Source of the DNA: Stentor coeruleus
Lineage: Eukaryota; Ciliophora; Heterotrichea; Heterotrichida; Stentoridae
Length of the DNA stretch: 64,000 nucleotides
Assembly: GCA_001970955.1 (NCBI GenBank)
Contig: MPUH01000037.1
Span: 79,811-143,810, forward strand
Direction of reading: 5' to 3'
Numbering within the stretch: the first letter of the stretch is position 1; each line of letters opens with the position of its first letter. Of the stretch, positions 42,186-52,800 are shown one piece after another. The notes under the pieces were generated by a model, which was not told the DNA's origin, made no database searches, and was given only the letters and a program-made list of their open reading frames with translations. Both the position numbers and the translations under genes were made by a program.

Positions 42186-45047
42186 TTAAAGCAGCAAATC
42201 TTCTTCTTCAAGATCTACCTTCTTTGATTTTGGAGGATGGTTTTTTGTTTCTGATTTTTTCGTGTCAGACCTTTTCATATCGAAATTTGCAAACTTCGGC
42301 TCTTCTTTTTCTAGGACATTTTTATTAACAGGTAATAGTTTTGATTGAACATTAAAATTTACCTTTTCAGGTTCATTACTGTCAAGAATATTCCCAAACC
42401 CATTATTTTTTGAAGCGTTTTCTGCTAGTTCAGCAATTTTGTCATCATTTTTCTTACTTAAATGAGCCCTATTACGTTTTTTACTAGGGTCTGGAAGTTC
42501 AATTTTATTAAATGGATCTATTTTATGTTCATTTGTATCAAGATCATTTGGTTTTTTATGTCCTTCATTATCATTAAATGGAGCAAAACCTTTATGTGTA
42601 GGGTTTTTATGCCCAGTTTCTTGATTGTGAGAAAGTTCATCGTCTTTGATAGAGCGAATTGGTTTAAATCCTCGATCTTCAGATGGTTTTGATTCTAATT
42701 CTTGAAATAAATAAGGCTTGCTTTTATCTGGTCCTTTCCAACCTAGTTGATTTTTATCGTTATCGTCATGATTGGGTTTATCTTCGAGTTCATCAAATAT
42801 CGAAGGCTTTTTATCCTTCGCTATAGGCTTGAAGTTGTTTTTTGGTTCACTTTCCTGTTCTAATTCGTCAAAAATTGAAGGTTTGGAAATAGTCTCAGGT
42901 TTATGGTTTTTGTCAAGGTCTTCAAATAGCGAGGGTTTTGGCTGAACTTCAGGTTTTCTCATCGTACTTGGCTTGCTTTCTTTTTCTAACTCATCAAAAA
43001 TCGAAGGTTTTATTGGGCTTTTATCTTTTGCAGCCTCAATTTTATTATTAGCTTCCAAGTTTTTCAGTCCAATACTTTTCACTTCTTCCTTTTTTTCTTT
43101 TTCTACAGCATCAAGTCTTTTACTTTTTTTATCTTCTTTTATACTTTTCTCCATACTTTTTTTTAGCTTTTCATTATCTTCATCCAGTTCCTTTAAAGCA
43201 TTCCCTTTTTTCTGCTCTTTTTTCAACTTACTGTCCTTTTTTTCTTCTAAAACACTATTTCCATTATTTTTCCCTTTATCCAAACCTGCATCCTTTATTA
43301 TCTTATCCTTACTCCCTTTATTTTCCACACTTCCATCAAAAATTTTCATCTTTAAAGGTTTATCCGAACTTTTCTGCATATTTAAGGCAATATTTTTTCC
43401 TTGATAATCCCCATTAATATTTTTAAGACTAATAGCCGAGTTGTTTTTCATCATTTTCCCAATCTTCAAATCTTTTTGACTAGGAATAATTTTTTTCGAC
43501 CCTCCACTTTTTTCATTTAATAGTCTTGGAGACGAACTACTTTCTGAAGATGGTCTTTTAGGGATGTTTACCATCGAAACTAATCCTTTCATATTATTAG
43601 CTTTAGCGATTTCCATAACATTTTCTAAATCCCTTCTAATTTTATTTAACTCAGTTGATTTCTCTTGCGATTGCTTATTGACCAAATCTATTTCTTTTTG
43701 CAAAGCGTCTTTATGATTTTTTAACGTATTTTCTTGTACTTTCATCTGAGCTGCAGTATTTGTCCTGATTTTTTCTAAGTTCTGTAAAGCTGATACAAAG
43801 TTTGAATATTTACTAGCAAGCTTTTTATCAACAACAGGCTCTTGCTGATAATTTTCATTTGAAACTTTGAGTTTTTCTAGTTTATTTTGTAAATCTGCTT
43901 CTTTTGAACAATTACTTTCATACCAGTTTTGTTCTTTTTCTATATTTCGTTCCATGATTTTTATTTGTTCATCAAGTTTATTAAACTCATCTTCTAGTTG
44001 TTGACATTGAGCTTTTTCTTCAACTAATAATTTATCGTCATAGTTTTCTAAGTTTTTACCTCTTGAGTTTTGATCTTTTGACATTATTTTAGCTGTTTTT
44101 TCTAATTCGGATAGTTTTTTTTCTTTGTTTTTTATGTCTTCTTTTAATGTTAAAATGTATGAAGGGTTGTTTATTCTTTCATGTTTTTCTTTTATTTTCA
44201 TGTATTCGGATTCGTAGATTTTAAGACGTTTATCTGTATTTTGATCGTTGATCATTTTTGGGTCTGAGGAATTTCGTTTGACTTTTTTCATTTTCTTTTT
44301 GTTTAAAGCAACACTTTCGATATATTTGTTTAATGCTTCATTGAGGTCTTGAAGGTCTTTACGGAGCTGATGATTTTCTTTTTCAAGTTGTTTTCGGTTT
44401 TTTTTTGGAAGATCAGATTTCGATTTTAGTTTATCTTGTGTTGAGTTCTTAATCATCCCTCGTTCTTTTGATGAAGAGTTTCTATTAATTTTCTCAACTG
44501 ATCTATCTTCTCTTGGGGTCTTCATCTTATTTAAGCCTCCTACCCTAGGTGGTAAAATCGGAGACTTAGTTCCTTTAGCATAATTATCTTGTTTTTTCTT
44601 CCCTTTATCAATTTCTTTATCATTTTTCAGTTTCTTTATCATAGATTTTCCCTTACCTTTTTCCTCATAATACTCATCATCTTCAGAATCGCTTTTTCTT
44701 TTTGCAGTTCCAAACTCGCTCAGAGGCTCAGGTTTTTTTATAGGCATGTCACTTTTTTTACCTTCCTCAAAGTCATCTGCTGAAAAAGAATCATCATACA
44801 TTTCTTCGCTATCATCTTTATCTTTACTTCTTATTGAATGATGTTTTTTTGATTTGGTTTTAGCTGGATATTCATCAGTTACTTCCTTAGCATTGCTGTG
44901 CTTTTTAACATGTGATATAGGCTTGTCTGGATTTTTATGATTTTTGGTCTTACCTTTCATGTTGTTGTTTGATCCTTCTACATCTTCGAAATCAGAGTCG
45001 TAGTTTGGCTCATGGCTTTCTTCTTCGTAATCATTTTCGTAATCCAT
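42186..45047 (-). CDS. long acidic coiled-coil protein with KPSIFDELE repeats
   Basis: 953 aa, single exon, extremely charged. Residues 1-160 are acidic/disordered (DYENDYEEE...). About 205-240 and 280-490 are heptad-rich coiled coil (LEKENHQLRKDLQDLNEAL; KLDEQIKIMERNIEKEQNWYE). About 500-690 is Lys-rich linker. About 690-800 holds five spaced copies of a short linear motif, KPS(I/L)F(D/E)(E/D)L(E/D) or a close variant (KPYLFQELE). The C-terminus is VDLEEEDLLL. No enzyme domain. Cytoskeletal or ciliary scaffold is a plausible role; lebercilin-like proteins share the coiled-coil layout, but I see no decisive match. Confidence 0.75.
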   Translation of the reverse strand: MDYENDYEEESHEPNYDSDFEDVEGSNNNMKGKTKNHKNPDKPISHVKKHSNAKEVTDEYPAKTKSKKHHSIRSKDKDDSEEMYDDSFSADDFEEGKKSDMPIKKPEPLSEFGTAKRKSDSEDDEYYEEKGKGKSMIKKLKNDKEIDKGKKKQDNYAKGTKSPILPPRVGGLNKMKTPREDRSVEKINRNSSSKERGMIKNSTQDKLKSKSDLPKKNRKQLEKENHQLRKDLQDLNEALNKYIESVALNKKKMKKVKRNSSDPKMINDQNTDKRLKIYESEYMKIKEKHERINNPSYILTLKEDIKNKEKKLSELEKTAKIMSKDQNSRGKNLENYDDKLLVEEKAQCQQLEDEFNKLDEQIKIMERNIEKEQNWYESNCSKEADLQNKLEKLKVSNENYQQEPVVDKKLASKYSNFVSALQNLEKIRTNTAAQMKVQENTLKNHKDALQKEIDLVNKQSQEKSTELNKIRRDLENVMEIAKANNMKGLVSMVNIPKRPSSESSSSPRLLNEKSGGSKKIIPSQKDLKIGKMMKNNSAISLKNINGDYQGKNIALNMQKSSDKPLKMKIFDGSVENKGSKDKIIKDAGLDKGKNNGNSVLEEKKDSKLKKEQKKGNALKELDEDNEKLKKSMEKSIKEDKKSKRLDAVEKEKKEEVKSIGLKNLEANNKIEAAKDKSPIKPSIFDELEKESKPSTMRKPEVQPKPSLFEDLDKNHKPETISKPSIFDELEQESEPKNNFKPIAKDKKPSIFDELEDKPNHDDNDKNQLGWKGPDKSKPYLFQELESKPSEDRGFKPIRSIKDDELSHNQETGHKNPTHKGFAPFNDNEGHKKPNDLDTNEHKIDPFNKIELPDPSKKRNRAHLSKKNDDKIAELAENASKNNGFGNILDSNEPEKVNFNVQSKLLPVNKNVLEKEEPKFANFDMKRSDTKKSETKNHPPKSKKVDLEEEDLLL

Positions 45048-47565
45048 TTTATAACAATTATACTCTTGAAATAGATAATAATTTTTGAATAGTATGTGTT
45101 AATGATAAATAATATATCGATTTAAGGGAAGGATTTATAATAATCTAGAATTCTTTGGGTTTGATTAGTTTATGATAGTAAAAATAGAGTGTTATGTTAT
45201 GAAGATGTTAATTTATTATATATCAAATTATCATCATGCTAATTAAAAAAAGATAAATTATAAATGTAGTTATTTAAATACATCTAATGAGTATCATATT
45301 TTTGTACTGGTCTCTACGTCTTTGATTATCATTGACTAGCTCATTTTTTACAACGTTTGCTTTAAATAAACACCCGAATTTAATAAGAGCATTGCAATTA
45401 AAACTTTTTTTTATTTGACTGACTCCCTAAAGTATTTTTAATTCTATCATGCAAAAGTTCAATGCTTTTATTTTAAGTATAAATTTATACTCTTTTATAT
45501 TTTTTTTTTTTTTTTTAAAAACCTTCATGGTTTTAATAAATCAATCATATAAATAAAACACATAAACAAACAATGATTGCATATTTAAAACCCTATCACA
45601 ATACATATTGTTGATTTTTCATATATTTGAATCTAACAGTAATATATATTTTAGTTATGGAACTAAAATATTTTTTATAACTTTAGCAAAGTGAATACCT
45701 CGTATCTTCAAGTAATTTGAGTAATCTGAAAGTCTATAAATTCATGAATTTTTTATTTAATGTCTTTAAGGCATGCTTTAAAGCACATATATCTTGTCTC
45801 AGTGTAAATTATCCTCAATTTTTCTAACGATCTGTAATTTAAAGTTGCTAACAACTTCTAAGACTGTATTTGTAAAGTTTTTGCTAATTTTAATATGATT
45901 TGCAAATTTATCTGATTATTAGAATTAACCTATATTATGGTTTTTGCGTTTATTGTAGGGGTTTATATTTTTAGTTTTCGGTCATTTATTATATTTTCTT
46001 TTTATATTTTGAAGTTGTTAGTATGGCTTGTATGTTTTTGTGCTAATTGATGCTTAATAGATTTCTTATAGTAAAATGATGATTGTTTTTACCTTTGATT
46101 TTAGGTATGATTTATATATTATTTGCATATTTATGTCGTTAAAATTTAAAAATTTTTAAAAGTAATATAAAACCGAGCATAATAATGAGAAAACTAGCAT
46201 TATATTTTTTGTTAGTAAAAATTTTGGAAATCTTATAGTTTTCTTATCTTTTTTAGATTCTAATTTCTTTATAAAGAGTTTTTGACTGTAAAATTTATGA
46301 AATAAGAGTTAGGATTTTATATGTATTATATACAACATAATTTATTTCCATGATAATTTTATTATAATCAATTTCTAGTATTGTATTATTATGAGTTAAA
46401 GGAAAATATAATCGAATAAAGATGGATTTTATTTCCAAAGCAATTATTTTGTAAGGATAATCGCTTGCAAAATATAAAAGTATTTAGTTTTAACTTAGAT
46501 AAAGTTTAGAATTGTATTTTTGTATGTTAGACGTATATATTTATTAATAATCATATATAATAATCTTCTAACCCTAAGCATCTTAAATATTTTGTTTCTA
46601 TGTAAAAAAATCTAGAGAATTCTAATTTTATATACCCCATAAACTCTTATATTCATAAATCTCTTGCATGCTTTAATATAATCTTACAATATCTTAAATC
46701 ATTTTTCTAATATTATCTAGCCTTTAAGCTCAAAATTTTATATTAGTTCTTTATCTTGATTTCTCAAAGGAAACTAATAAATTAAGATTAACAGCTTAAA
46801 AAGCAATCGAAAAAACTTTAGGAAAGTGTATGATCACTTGTATAAGCTTGCATTGATAAAAGTTCTGTCAAAATTCTTCCATATTTGATTAGCGTTCTAA
46901 TAAATTATACCCTTTGAATACCAAGTCAATATATATATCCAATATAATAATTATAATTTTTAGTATTCTCAAAGCCTAATTTTATAAGTTAAGTACATAA
47001 AGATACCATTATATTTTAATTTTTACTATTAAATATGGGTGTTATATATACTTTTATAAATATTTCTGCTAGTAAAATACACTAGTGTTTAAGGTAACTT
47101 TTGAATAAAAATAAAGTGAAAATTTTCTAACAAGTGTAAAAATCATATTTCCAATTACAAAGACTTAACATTATTTAGTTTTTTCTTATATTATTGAAGT
47201 TCAGAGCGTATAATTACCTATGAATTATTTTTTCACATTAGTTATTCAATCCTTTTATTACATTTAATTTCCTTTTACTTCAACAGCATGCTGAAAAACA
47301 TTTACAATTCGACCATCTGGAGTATTTTCTAGATTCTTCTTTTAGAGTTTCAAATGTGTAAAACATGAATCAAATACTAAAATTACTAAGCTTTTTGAAT
47401 AATTATATAAAGATATTATATAAAATAATATCATTCACTCAGGGTTTGAGCTTTACCATAAATGATTTAGTTTTCTATTTATTACGTTCGCATAAACGCA
47501 TAGCATGATTTTTATTATATAAACTGCTTGATGAATCAAACGTTATTTCAGATACTTATAATTTA
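45048..47565. other. 2.5 kb gene-free AT-rich region
   Basis: No coding frame of interest. A T run lies at 45497-45516. No tRNA, rRNA or repeat recognised. Confidence 0.55.
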
Positions 47566-47994
47566 ATGGAAAACACTAATAATACCACAGAAGAGTTTCT
47601 GAAATGTAGTTATGCGAACTGCGGAAAATTGCTTAGTTCAAAGTACAATCTTAAGCGGCATATTGAATCATGTCATTTAGGTAGCCGACCTTATGAATGC
47701 CACATTTGCTATAAGCGTTTTTCCTCAAAACAGAATAAACGAGAGCATGTCCGATTAGAGCATTCGTATTCCTGTGACCCAAATGATGTAACTTCCAGCG
47801 TTTCCGAAGTTAAAGGGACGACAATGGAAATCCCAAAGCTCTCAACACTACTTTATAATTCAGCTGACCCAGACATAAGACCTTTTACTAAAATTCAGCG
47901 AGTTTATTTATATGCTGACCTATTCGATAAAGTTGACCTTCCAATTCTCTCAGAAGATCGTCAATCTGAATGCAAGCTCCCTTACCATAGTTAA
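47566..47994 (+). CDS. C2H2 zinc-finger protein (two fingers)
   Basis: 142 aa, single exon. Finger 1, about residues 14-37: CSYANCGKLLSSKYNLKRHIESCH (C-x4-C-x12-H-x4-H). Finger 2, about 45-66: YECHICYKRFSSKQNKREHVRLEH (C-x2-C-x12-H-x4-H). They are joined by LGSRPYE, close to the classic TGEKPY linker, so DNA binding as a tandem pair is likely. The rest is polar with no other domain. It is an isolated gene with ~2.5 kb of empty DNA upstream and 1 kb downstream. Probable transcription factor; target unknown. Confidence 0.85.
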   Translation: MENTNNTTEEFLKCSYANCGKLLSSKYNLKRHIESCHLGSRPYECHICYKRFSSKQNKREHVRLEHSYSCDPNDVTSSVSEVKGTTMEIPKLSTLLYNSADPDIRPFTKIQRVYLYADLFDKVDLPILSEDRQSECKLPYHS

Positions 47995-48988
47995 AATCAG
48001 GTATTTATTTTAATTGTATGTGTATATAATATATGTTTATATATTTTGATAATTAGTCTGAATGTATTTTGGAAATTTTTTTGTATTGAAGGTTAAATTT
48101 TATAATAGATTTTATTTGACCTGTTTTCATAGATAGTCTGATTATTTACAGAGGATTTTTTAAAAGATTGTTTAGGGAATACGGTTTTATTTTTGGATTT
48201 ATAAAATTTGCCTATAAAAGGGATTTTTTCAAGCTTTAGTCTTAGTTTATTATGATTTTATTATTTAATATATTAAATTATATGACAAATGCTATTAACT
48301 TTTGTCTGTGATGATTATTTTATGAGAGATATCATTTTTGATTGAGTTTGTGTTATGTTAATTATGATGTGGATTTGATGTTGAAACGATTTTTCACTTT
48401 TCTTTTATGACCATGGAGGATGTATTTTAGTACTGAGGATGTGCTTAGGTTAAGGTTTTATATGATTCTGTGACAAGGGTTGAGTTTTTTGGTTTAAAGG
48501 AGATTTGAGTCTTACACTTATATTTTTTCCATGATTTTTTTATTTGGAGAACTACTAGTAATATATTCACCAGGATTTGAATACTCTTTTATTTTTGGTT
48601 GTTTTTCCAACTATTAATAGCATTCTCTTGCCTTACAGATTATAAAAGACAGAATTCATTCTGTAAAATAAAACTATAAGCCCTAGAATATTATTATCTT
48701 CATTAACTAGTTTTCTTTCTATGAGTATCTAGTCCAATAAAATATTATCCCTTTATAACTTGCTAATAATATATAAATTATCTTTCTAAATTCTTATATT
48801 TTAATTATATTTCATTTATAATCATATGCATATCAACTATATCATATATTTTTTTCCCAATCTTATAAGATAAAATACCAAAATCATCCCTAACATACTA
48901 CAAACAAAAACTATCAAATATCTCAACACCCAAAACAATAAAAACAAAATCTTTAAAATACCCAAAAAATAATACTCTACTTTTCATC
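47995..48988. other. intergenic
   Basis: No gene. The left part (3' of the zinc-finger gene) is G/T-rich. The right part (5' of the CHIP gene) is A/C-rich with almost no G after about 48850. The skew switches inside the gap. Confidence 0.55.
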
Positions 48989-49783
48989 ATGGATGCAATT
49001 TCGCTAAAAGAAAAAGGAAACGAAGAATTCAAGAGAGAAAACTTTCGTGGGGCAATTGATTTTTATACAAAAGCTATTGTATTTTCTATTTAGGAGATAA
49101 GTAACGACCCCAATATACTTTTTTCCAATAGAGCCCAATGTTACAGAAAACTCAACATGTGGGAAGAGTGCTATAAAGATGCTTTAGAAGCTTTGGAAAT
49201 GCAAGAACTAAATATAAAAGCTCAAATGTTATGTGGACAAGCATTACTCCAGCTAAGTAAAAAAGAAAACTCTATTGATAAAGTTGAATTAGGGATAAAA
49301 AGATTAACAAGAGCATATTCTTTATGTAGCAGCCAAAACAAAAGAAACTTTGAAAAAGATATCCTTGTATACTTAGCTAGAGGGAAAAAACTCTTATGGC
49401 TCAAACGAAAAGAGCTGGAAAATCTAGAAAAGCGTCAACTTTTCGAATCTATACAAAAAATAGAAGAAAACAATAAATCAACACCTGAGAATCAAAAGCT
49501 CAGTAATTTGGAAGAGTTAAGAAGTGTGCTTTTTGAAAATGAGCAGAAATATGAGATTCCTGATTTTATGAAAGACCCTTTAACACAAAAAATCATGTCT
49601 GAGCCGATTATTATCCCTTCAGGAGAGTCTTATGATAAAGAAAGTTTTGAAGAATTTACTAAGACGAATGGGCTTATTGATCCGAAAAACAGGTAAATTT
49701 GAGATAGGAATATGTTGTCTAGAGGTAATATTTTCCCTAATTTGACTTTGAAAAAGATCATAGAAGAGTTTATGGAACAGTAA
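48989..49783 (+). CDS. STUB1: CHIP/STUB1-type TPR-U-box ubiquitin ligase
   Basis: Exons 48989-49078, 49094-49692 and 49708-49783 give 254 aa. Introns GTATTTTCTATTTAG and GTAAATTTGAGATAG are both 15 nt. N-terminal TPRs (about 1-110) begin LKEKGNEEFKRENFRGAIDFYTKAI and continue LFSNRAQCYRKL...ALEMQELNIKAQMLCGQALL, a carboxylate-clamp type for the Hsp70/Hsp90 tail. A charged helical hairpin follows (about 110-180). The U-box (about 180-254) has IPDFMKDPLTQKIMSEPIIIPSGESYD, then after splicing DPKNR-N and FPNLTLKKIIEEF. CHIP tags chaperone-bound misfolded proteins in the cytosol. Somewhat shorter than human CHIP (303 aa). Conserved architecture confirms both introns. Confidence 0.93.
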
Positions 49784-51535
49784 TTTTTAATTAGAAACCC
49801 ATGGGCGTTTGAGTTCACACAAGGTGAAAATTATATGAATATCTTATTTTAGGTTTTATGAAGTTAGATTTAAGATTATGAGTTATTTCTAGTAAATTTG
49901 TTAGTTGTAGAAAGTTTGAAGAATATTTTGATATAAGTATATGATTTAAAAAATTATATGGTATAAAGGATAAGTAGATGAAAGATAAATTAGGGTAAAG
50001 AGTAATAAGGATAGAGCAGTTTTCATGAAAATTAGAGATTTTTTAACAATTAATTTATTTGCGTAATAAAATTTGCATATACTAAAAAATACATAAATTG
50101 AAAGAGAAAACAAGTTTTATGTGTACCTTTAAAATAAAATCATAATTAAATTTTCATGGATGACTCAAATTTGCATACATATTTCTACTTAAAATTTAAC
50201 AAAAACATGATTTTTTGATTTTTTCAAGAATATCAACAGTTGATTTCTTTGTCGCAAACATTTATAGCCAGATAAATTAGTTTTTACCATAAGCTTTGCT
50301 CAAAGACTAAAAAGATATTTTTTATTCCCTAAAAGAGTTGTAGAAAAATATATGTTACATATATTTGTCGATATCTTTTAAGCTGTGATTCCTAAACATT
50401 CTTCAAAGGTATTCTACTTTTATTATAATCACAAAAAATGAATCCTGTGTTACTACCGAGCGAATCCTAGTAAAATGCTTAAAGATATTTTCCAGGATTT
50501 CATGTTTTCAATTATCGGCTTGTGTGAAAAATGGTTACATTTTTCTCAGGTTATATCTTTAAAAATGTCAAAAATTTCCTTTGTCTTTTCTAGGGAAGTA
50601 TATGCAAATTTAAAGTAGAATAGGAATAAGATTGCCAAAAATAAAATTTTTCTTATAAGAAAAGTGTTGAAAATACAAAAAAATCATTTTTCAGNGAATA
50701 GGAATAAGATTTCCAAAAATAAAATTTTTCTTATAAGAAAAGTGTTGAAAATACAAAAAATTCATTTTTCAAGGAAAGCATAAAACATTAAAAAAATTGT
50801 CTTATTATCAGTTTGGTTATGCTATATTTGATGTTTGTATATATAATAATTTATTAGATACTTTGTATAAATTTAATACAAAATTTACTTAGAACTTAAG
50901 TATTATAAAAAGAAAATTATTATAAGATTTAAGACTAAAATATTTTTGCGAGTTCAGAACTAGTTTCTTAAAGTAAACCTAACAAAAAAAGCACAACTAA
51001 ATATTTTGCTATTAAGACATAAGATTTTAATCCCCAAAGCCGAGTTTCTTAAATATCCCTTTCTATACATCCAAACTCATAATTTTGATCAACCCATACT
51101 TAATCTTTTCTACATTAAGCGAACCTACAAAAATTACCTCTAATAAAACATCACTTTAACCTTAAATCACTTCATAAATAAATCCAATTATTTTCACACA
51201 TCATCCAATCAAAAAAACCGCAAAAAAAAATCAAACCAAAAATTCCTCAAATTTTCATCTTCCCCAACCTTTCTATCAGCCAAACCACTCTTATCATTAA
51301 TCATCAACACTCCTCCATAAAACCAAATAAAATTATCTAATTCATCACAAAAAGCCCAACAAATCTTAACCTTTATTCACTCAATAAAACCTTTCACATC
51401 TTCATAAATCCTAAAAATTCCTTCTAAAAGCTTCAACTCCTTATTTCCACAGCCTAATTCCTAACCCTTCTCAATCATTATTCTAAACAACAACTGTTAT
51501 GAAATCATAAATACCTCCACACATCTAATAATTAA
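49784..51535. other. intergenic with assembly join at 50695
   Basis: 1.75 kb without a gene. The n at 50695 lies between ~77-bp repeats (50618-50694, 50696-50772) with two mismatches, an unmerged contig overlap. From about 51000 to 51535 the plus strand is A/C-rich and nearly G-free, the usual 5' flank skew. Confidence 0.6.
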
Positions 51536-52453
51536 ATGTCAGAAATGCCAGACGTCCTTTGCATCAACTGCGAGGATATGATCGACTGCGATAAAGCGCA
51601 TTTACATTCTTTAATATGCACAAAGCCTACAAATCAAGTAGTAAAGCTCATAAGTTCCGGTTATCACAATCAAATCCAATACAAACTTAACCGTCTTAAA
51701 GCCGCTATTGAATCTATAGCTTATTCAGATAGAAAAACTTTAACTCCAGATCAACATGAAACTATTCTTTTTCTAGTAAAATGCTCTAATGAACTTATAA
51801 GTCTTATTGATCCTGCTATTGATGCTATTGATAAATGTACTGATGTATCATCGTCTATGAGAAAATTAACTGAGTCTATGTCCCCTTGGATGCTTATTTA
51901 TGCTGAGCGTTTAAGGAATTTAGCATTAGAAAAAACTTATTACTTTTTAGATTATTTAAGAAACAATAGACAAACAGATTCGATTCATAAATTCATTGAT
52001 AAGAAAAATCAAGAACTCAGTCAAGTTAAAAGTAAAATCCTTAATTATAACAAAAAAGCAGTACAGTTACAAAGTATGCTTAAATCTTATGAACAAATTG
52101 ATGAAGTTAGATCACAAGTTGAATCAATTAAAACTTTTAGTAGTATTGTTACACCTGTTATTGAGGATGAAGGTAAAGATGAGATGCAAGAATTAGATGA
52201 TATGATTGTTAGTAAGAAAGAAGAAGCAAATATTCAAAGTTTGGAGGATTTGAAGAAGTATTTTTATTCGAAATGCTTGTTGGTTAAACTTAGCTTTCCT
52301 TCAAGACACCCTGCGCAGTTTATACAGATACCTGAACTTTATGAGAAAATTGTTAAGAGTAATGTTCCGGTTGAGAAATGGGAGGAGTGTATTAGAGATG
52401 AATTTGGTCATCCGGAAAGGTGGGTGAATTTGAAGGTTGTGAATAGTAATTAA
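51536..52453 (+). CDS. Zn-finger/coiled-coil protein, unknown
   Basis: 305 aa, single exon. N-terminal CINCEDMIDCDKAHLHSLIC (about residues 9-28) has C-x2-C and H-x4-C spacing like a small UBZ/C2HC zinc finger. The remainder is helical: about 40-150 (YKLNRLKAAIESIAYSD...) and a coiled coil about 155-250. It ends with a folded C-terminal part (LSFPSRHPAQFIQIPELYEKIV, GHPERWVNLKVV). No known family. Sense-strand skew runs from C-rich at the start to G-rich at the end. Role unknown, possibly a cytoskeletal or ubiquitin adaptor. Confidence 0.7.
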   Translation: MSEMPDVLCINCEDMIDCDKAHLHSLICTKPTNQVVKLISSGYHNQIQYKLNRLKAAIESIAYSDRKTLTPDQHETILFLVKCSNELISLIDPAIDAIDKCTDVSSSMRKLTESMSPWMLIYAERLRNLALEKTYYFLDYLRNNRQTDSIHKFIDKKNQELSQVKSKILNYNKKAVQLQSMLKSYEQIDEVRSQVESIKTFSSIVTPVIEDEGKDEMQELDDMIVSKKEEANIQSLEDLKKYFYSKCLLVKLSFPSRHPAQFIQIPELYEKIVKSNVPVEKWEECIRDEFGHPERWVNLKVVNSN

Positions 52454-52800
52454 TTTAATAAGGATTTTGTGAATTGGAGAATAGTTTGATAAGATGATAG
52501 AATATGTGAGGTTAAAAGTATTTATGTTGTGATGAGGATGGAGTAAAGGGAAAAAAAAATAAGATTTTGTTTGAATTTTTAATTGATTGTGTTAATATTC
52601 TCAAGCTAGAATTTTCAAAATAATAAATACTATTCAATATTCCCTAATAATAAAAATATCTATACCAGCTCTTTACACAATCATCAAAACCACACTTTTT
52701 CTTCCAGTTTTAGCCATTCACTTACTCTTAATAAAATTCATCCCATTTCAAAACGTAAAAATGCTTTAAAGCACTTCAAAACCCATATAATAAATTCTTA
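52454..52800. other. short intergenic region
   Basis: Tandem plus-strand genes. G-rich 3' flank of the first (to about 52560), then C-rich 5' flank of the second. The skew switch is visible within 350 bp. No other element. Confidence 0.5.

Noticed and set aside
42462-44783. Plus-strand Phe/Ser-rich frames opposite the coiled-coil gene
   Set aside because: They mirror the Lys/Glu-rich codons of the real minus-strand gene.
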